64,000 bases of DNA, taken from NCBI GenBank assembly GCA_020975725.1, contig QXJR01000017.1:311001-375000 (forward strand), read 5' to 3'. Source of the stretch: Picocystis sp. L7 (lineage: Eukaryota > Chlorophyta > Picocystophyceae > Picocystales > Picocystaceae). The notes under the pieces were generated by a model that had not been told where the DNA came from, did not search any database, and saw only the letters and a program-made list of their open reading frames with translations. Positions 60,803 to 64,000 of the stretch are shown piece by piece (positions within the stretch are counted from its first letter, which is position 1; the number at the start of each line of letters is the position of its first letter). The position numbers and the translations under genes are program-made.

Positions 60803-60816
60803 TTTAGGGTTTAGGG
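60803..60816 (+). promoter_or_regulatory. telo-box (TTTAGGG x2)
   Basis: Two exact TTTAGGG units followed by GAAACCC, about 80 bp before the RabGGTA ATG. In plants, AAACCCTA telo-boxes sit in promoters of growth-related genes. It also suggests an Arabidopsis-type telomere repeat. Confidence 0.5.
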
Positions 60817-60895
60817 AAACCCAGGTTCCAGGTTGGCTTCTCCAGTTGGCGCATCAGTGCTTCGATCGGTGTCGCACGGCAACAGCAAGCAAAAG

Positions 60896-61906
60896 ATGGT
60901 GCTGCACGGGATCAAGAAGGATTCCTTGAAGGACGAAGAGGCACAGAAGGCCCTGCAGAAGAAAGCGAAGCTGTACAAGGAGCTGCTGGCTACCGTCCTA
61001 GGATACAAGAAGGAACGTGACTACGGCGACGGACCCTTGAAACACTGCGCAGCGCTGTTGGAAATCAATCCGGACGTGTCCACCGCTTGGAACTACCGAA
61101 GAGAATCGTTGCAAACCAGGCTCGAAGATGCGAAAGGGGAAGAAAGGATTGTACTCGTGATGAACGAGTTCACCCTGACTGAAAAGGCGCTTCACAAGAA
61201 TCCGAAGTCCTACTGTGCTTGGCACCACCGAAAATGGCTGGTCCATCGTGGCCTGAGCTCCCCGGACACAGAGCTGTATCTGTGCAATAAAATGCTCGAC
61301 TTGGATGAGCGCAACTTTCACTGTTGGGAGTACAGACGGTTCTTGGCCGCAAGGATGGGCGTCTCGGACGAAGACGAATTGCAGTTCACCACCATGAAGA
61401 TCGAGCAGAACTTTTCCAATTACAGCGCCTGGCATCAGCGCACGCTACTGCTGAAACGAATGGAAGAGACGGTGGATACTACAGCCAAAAACAATCCGTT
61501 GCCTCAAACCGGGGTGCATAATGTGGCGCTTTCTACTGGAAAGCTCGACCAGGAGTACGATCTCGTGCACCAGGCGTTCTTTACGGAACCAGAGGATCAA
61601 AGTGGCTGGTTTTACTACTTATGGCTCTTTGGCAACACACTGCATAAGTCTCATTTGGACAATGGGTATACCATCAAGCGGGTGGAGGAAGAAGTTGAAA
61701 TGTGCAGGGAAATGCTCCAGCTTGAACCTTCCAGCAAGTGGGTTTTGCTAGCACTAGCTAGACTGTTGGCGACTCGGGGAGTGGCTGACAGCACATCGCA
61801 GTCGGAAATGCAGGAGATATACGAGAACCTTGCGCAGATTGATCCGATGAGGAGATGCTACTACTTCGAAGTAAAAGACAAGCACATTGCATTCTCTTCC
61901 ATTTGA
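60896..61906 (+). CDS. RABGGTA: Rab geranylgeranyltransferase (GGTase II) alpha subunit
   Basis: A single exon of 336 residues. Prenyltransferase alpha repeats show as W-x2-R units: TAWNYRRESL, YCAWHHRKWLV, HCWEYRRFLAA, YSAWHQRTLLL, and SGWFYYLWLFG as the last. The beginning (GIKKDSLKDEEAQKALQKKAKLY) and the C-terminal MLQLEPSSKWVLLALARLL ... IDPMRRCYYFE fit the Rab (type II) enzyme rather than farnesyltransferase alpha. With the beta subunit and REP it geranylgeranylates Rab GTPases. The animal Ig-like and LRR insertions are absent, as in fungi and plants. ATG 60896 (MVLHGIKKD) is chosen; the frame is open only to TTG upstream. TGTAA about 115 nt after the stop. Confidence 0.9.
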   Translation: MVLHGIKKDSLKDEEAQKALQKKAKLYKELLATVLGYKKERDYGDGPLKHCAALLEINPDVSTAWNYRRESLQTRLEDAKGEERIVLVMNEFTLTEKALHKNPKSYCAWHHRKWLVHRGLSSPDTELYLCNKMLDLDERNFHCWEYRRFLAARMGVSDEDELQFTTMKIEQNFSNYSAWHQRTLLLKRMEETVDTTAKNNPLPQTGVHNVALSTGKLDQEYDLVHQAFFTEPEDQSGWFYYLWLFGNTLHKSHLDNGYTIKRVEEEVEMCREMLQLEPSSKWVLLALARLLATRGVADSTSQSEMQEIYENLAQIDPMRRCYYFEVKDKHIAFSSI

Positions 61907-62407
61907 CATGTCTAGATGTGCAGAGACAAAACAGGGAGCCACTCCATGAGACTCAGACATCGAGTCTTAAAAAGCGATGGTGGTGAGTGAACAGACATCG
62001 CAGGGACCGTCCACATCGTACTTGATGTGTAATCACGATGCATGCATTCTTAGCCCAAGGTATAGAGAGTTTCAGGGAAATCCTGTCAGTGTGTTTGATA
62101 TGTCACCATGCCAGTTACCCCCCAGCTTGAAGAGGGGAGTTACTAGACCAGAGGCTTTGACAATCTACACTGCCTCCTAGCAATACTCCATGTACATCAA
62201 TAAACAAGACCCCATTCTTGGAGTCAATGATCATTCAGAGCAGGAAGGATGTAAAGGTAGGAACCTTCTTTCCTTCCGCATGCCGGCAACAGGGCTGCTA
62301 TTCTAATTCTCTTCCTCGTGTGCCATAGTCTACCGTACACGCATTCGACGGCACGAATTGTGTCAAGGCGCATCTTCCATGTTGTTAGTCGATCGTGTAA
62401 TCACCAT
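61907..62407. other. convergent region RabGGTA / DUF2062
   Basis: 501 bp between facing stops, with a TGTAA near 62029. No gene seen. Confidence 0.4.
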
Positions 62408-63094
62408 TCAGCACATCGATGTGGGTCTGGAAGTTCCCATCCTCATACTGCCCGGACCGGACGGGTCCTCCTTTTCGTGGTCAGGCAGCTTTGCCCGAAC
62501 AAATTTCAAAACAGGCGTGAGAATTTTGATGAGCACAAACGCCATGATTGGGCCAATGATCAGCCAACCTATCATCGAGTGAAAAAGGGCAACAACAATT
62601 TTTCCAGGAGAGGACCAAATCAAAGATCTGATTTTCTGAACACTCAATGGGAAGGCCGCACTCCCGGTGAGTGTTTCCCCTACTCTCATGAAGGGGACAA
62701 ACATGAACAGCGTGAAGGGTGCGGAGACCAGATTTGCGAGCACCAGGAGCGTCATGTTCAACCTCTTCTTGAAGAGCATGGCTGCAAGCACACATAGACC
62801 AGTGCTGGCACCTGTCCTCATTTCGTGGGCGAGAAGGTCAGCCGCGTCTTCTTCGTGTCCCGTTCCCTTGTCACCATTCTCTTCTCGTCTTCACGCACCA
62901 AATACGGGGAAGAGTCCGATGCAGAATCCAATGGCGAGCGAGTCGGCCACTCGATTCACATCCGCGCCTTTCTGCAACGAGCTGAGGATGGGACGCACGA
63001 GCTTGGCGTGCAAGCTGCGCTTTGCACGCCTCCACAAGGAGTCCATGGCGGATCTTACACGTCCTTCGTCTCTACCTCCACCCGTACGACTCAT
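62408..63094 (-). CDS. DUF2062 membrane protein
   Basis: Two exons on the minus strand (63094-62899, 62811-62408; 87-nt intron GTGCGT...ACAG, phase 1) give 199 residues. The core VADSLAIGFCIGLFPVFGAS ... AAMLFKKRLNMTLLVLANLVSAPF is the DUF2062 pattern A-G-A-G-F-G--P--G-----N----. Another helix (IVVALFHSMIGWLIIGPIMAFVLIKIL) follows, then a soluble tail. The family is common in bacteria and plastid-bearing organisms; its function is unknown. The unspliced frame stops at the junction, so the intron is needed. A motif A copy lies 100 bp before the ATG. Confidence 0.85.
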
Positions 63095-64000
63095 TTTCGC
63101 ACGTGGAACGTGGCCATGGCGCTCCTTTTCGCGCGTGTTCGCGTCGGCTTCGAGTCGCGCTTTCGTCTCGTTTCGAAACCCAGAGCCACGTCCGACTTAA
63201 CTCGATCGTAAACATCCATGGGGGAGGAAGGCACCCAAGAGGAATCGGAAAGAGGTCCAGCTGGAGGGAAGCGCAGACAGGCGCAGGTTGGATGTACGAA
63301 TCCCCATGTGTCCTATGGATGGAGCAACGAGCTGGAGATCTGTGCATGGAAGGAGCTTTTCCGAGGCGTGCACCGGCGCCAAGGTGCACATCAACCCTAC
63401 ATAGGAGGTCGACTGGGAAAGGAACACGCGCATGCACAACCTCGAATCTCCACCCACGCCGGACGCTTCTCGGTCGGATTCCGTGCTTGAGTGAGCAGTA
63501 TACCCATATCGTAGTCGAGATGCCCCTTCCGAGACGCTTGTGTTTGGCGTGTTTTCATCGAGCTTCATCGAACCCGTGTTCTAGTGCGGATTCTTGAACG
63601 CCTTTGGAGCCTCGTCGCATCTCGCCGTTTTGTGGCTTGACCACACCGTGATCGCGGTTGCTCTCGCTCCACTTCCTTCGTTCGCGGAACCAACAACGCA
63701 AAATCCTCCCGCGTGCTCAAGAGGACGCATAATGTTCATACTCCAGCCAAGTGCATCGATCGTTCATTCGTCTAAACCCATCCAAAAGCTTGAAGTCGAT
63801 CGCTTTTTGTCGAAGGCTTCCACACGAATCGTGGGCAAGAGAACGAGTGCATGGTTGCGACGCTGGTGAGGGTTTGCGACGCTCGAGTGCGGAGCCACCT
63901 TGGAGCGCAAATCTTGGACCCGGAAGGGCCTTGGAGTCCCGCCCACGGGCAACTTCTATTTTTTTCACACAACGACCTCCCAATGCATTCCACGCGGCCA
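63095..64000. other. region upstream of DUF2062 to the window end
   Basis: 906 bp. Full motif A at 63194-63213. No recognised gene; a short reverse-strand frame (63983-63717) has no known relatives that I can name. Confidence 0.4.
63194..63213. promoter_or_regulatory. motif A full copy at DUF2062
   Basis: GACTTAACTCGATCGTAAAC, the uninterrupted consensus, 100 bp before the DUF2062 ATG. Confidence 0.5.

Larger units (their letters stand above)
59928..60895. other. divergent region TRAP-alpha / RabGGTA
   Basis: About 970 bp. It has a motif B half at 60042-60052, a possible Fanzor fragment at 60270-60560, and a telo-box at 60803-60816. Confidence 0.4.

Overview
The window is nuclear DNA of a eukaryote, most likely a green alga. 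Genes are spaced about one per 1.9 kb, most have zero to two short GT-AG introns (38 to 173 nt), and the gene content is eukaryotic. The green lineage is suggested by a double-AP2 AINTEGUMENTA-type factor, a plant TSJT1-like (DUF3700) protein, an F-box/CW/SNF2 protein of the plant type, mannan endo-mannosidases, an MsrA with a plastid-lumen-like leader and a TTTAGGG telo-box. The compact genome would fit an early-diverging streptophyte or a small chlorophyte; the species cannot be settled from this window.

Layout. 0-13 kb: a tandem pair of glutathione peroxidases (one with an in-frame UGA at the catalytic position plus a good SECIS candidate, one with Cys), a seven-helix membrane domain fused to a RetSat/CRTISO-like oxidoreductase, WDR5 and HIRA. 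13-21 kb: ribosomal protein eL29, CCDC124, PRMT1, U1-C, a RING protein and the queuosine-salvage enzyme QNG1. 21-35 kb: a nuclear Tudor-like protein, a DUF3700 protein, a small secreted or anchored protein, PIG-A, an AP2/ANT factor, coiled-coil and EF-hand proteins, RlmN, and a small ORF overlapping a Nudix hydrolase. 35-49 kb: the F-box/CW/SNF2 protein, a HAD protein, a decayed Fanzor (eukaryotic TnpB-like) relict, a YEATS-like/TKL kinase fusion and EB1. 49-58 kb: three tandem GH5 mannanases sharing one intron position. 58-64 kb: MsrA, TRAP-alpha, a possible second Fanzor fragment, Rab geranylgeranyltransferase alpha and a DUF2062 membrane protein.

Regulation. Convergent genes are packed 40 to 150 bp stop to stop, while divergent genes share several hundred bp. 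Two motif families recur just upstream of start codons. Motif A is TTAACTCGA, often joined to GTAAAC, with a full form like CTTAACTCGATCGTAAAC. Motif B is a dyad AAGATMTCGA-N7/8-TCGAKATCTT or its GAGATCGATCC half. Most promoters here carry one or both, so they look like core or proximal promoter elements of this genome.

Housekeeping functions dominate: chromatin (WDR5, HIRA, PRMT1, SNF2), RNA and translation (U1-C, eL29, CCDC124, RlmN, QNG1), secretion and prenylation (TRAP-alpha, PIG-A, RabGGTA), redox repair (GPx, MsrA) and wall mannan turnover (GH5 cluster).
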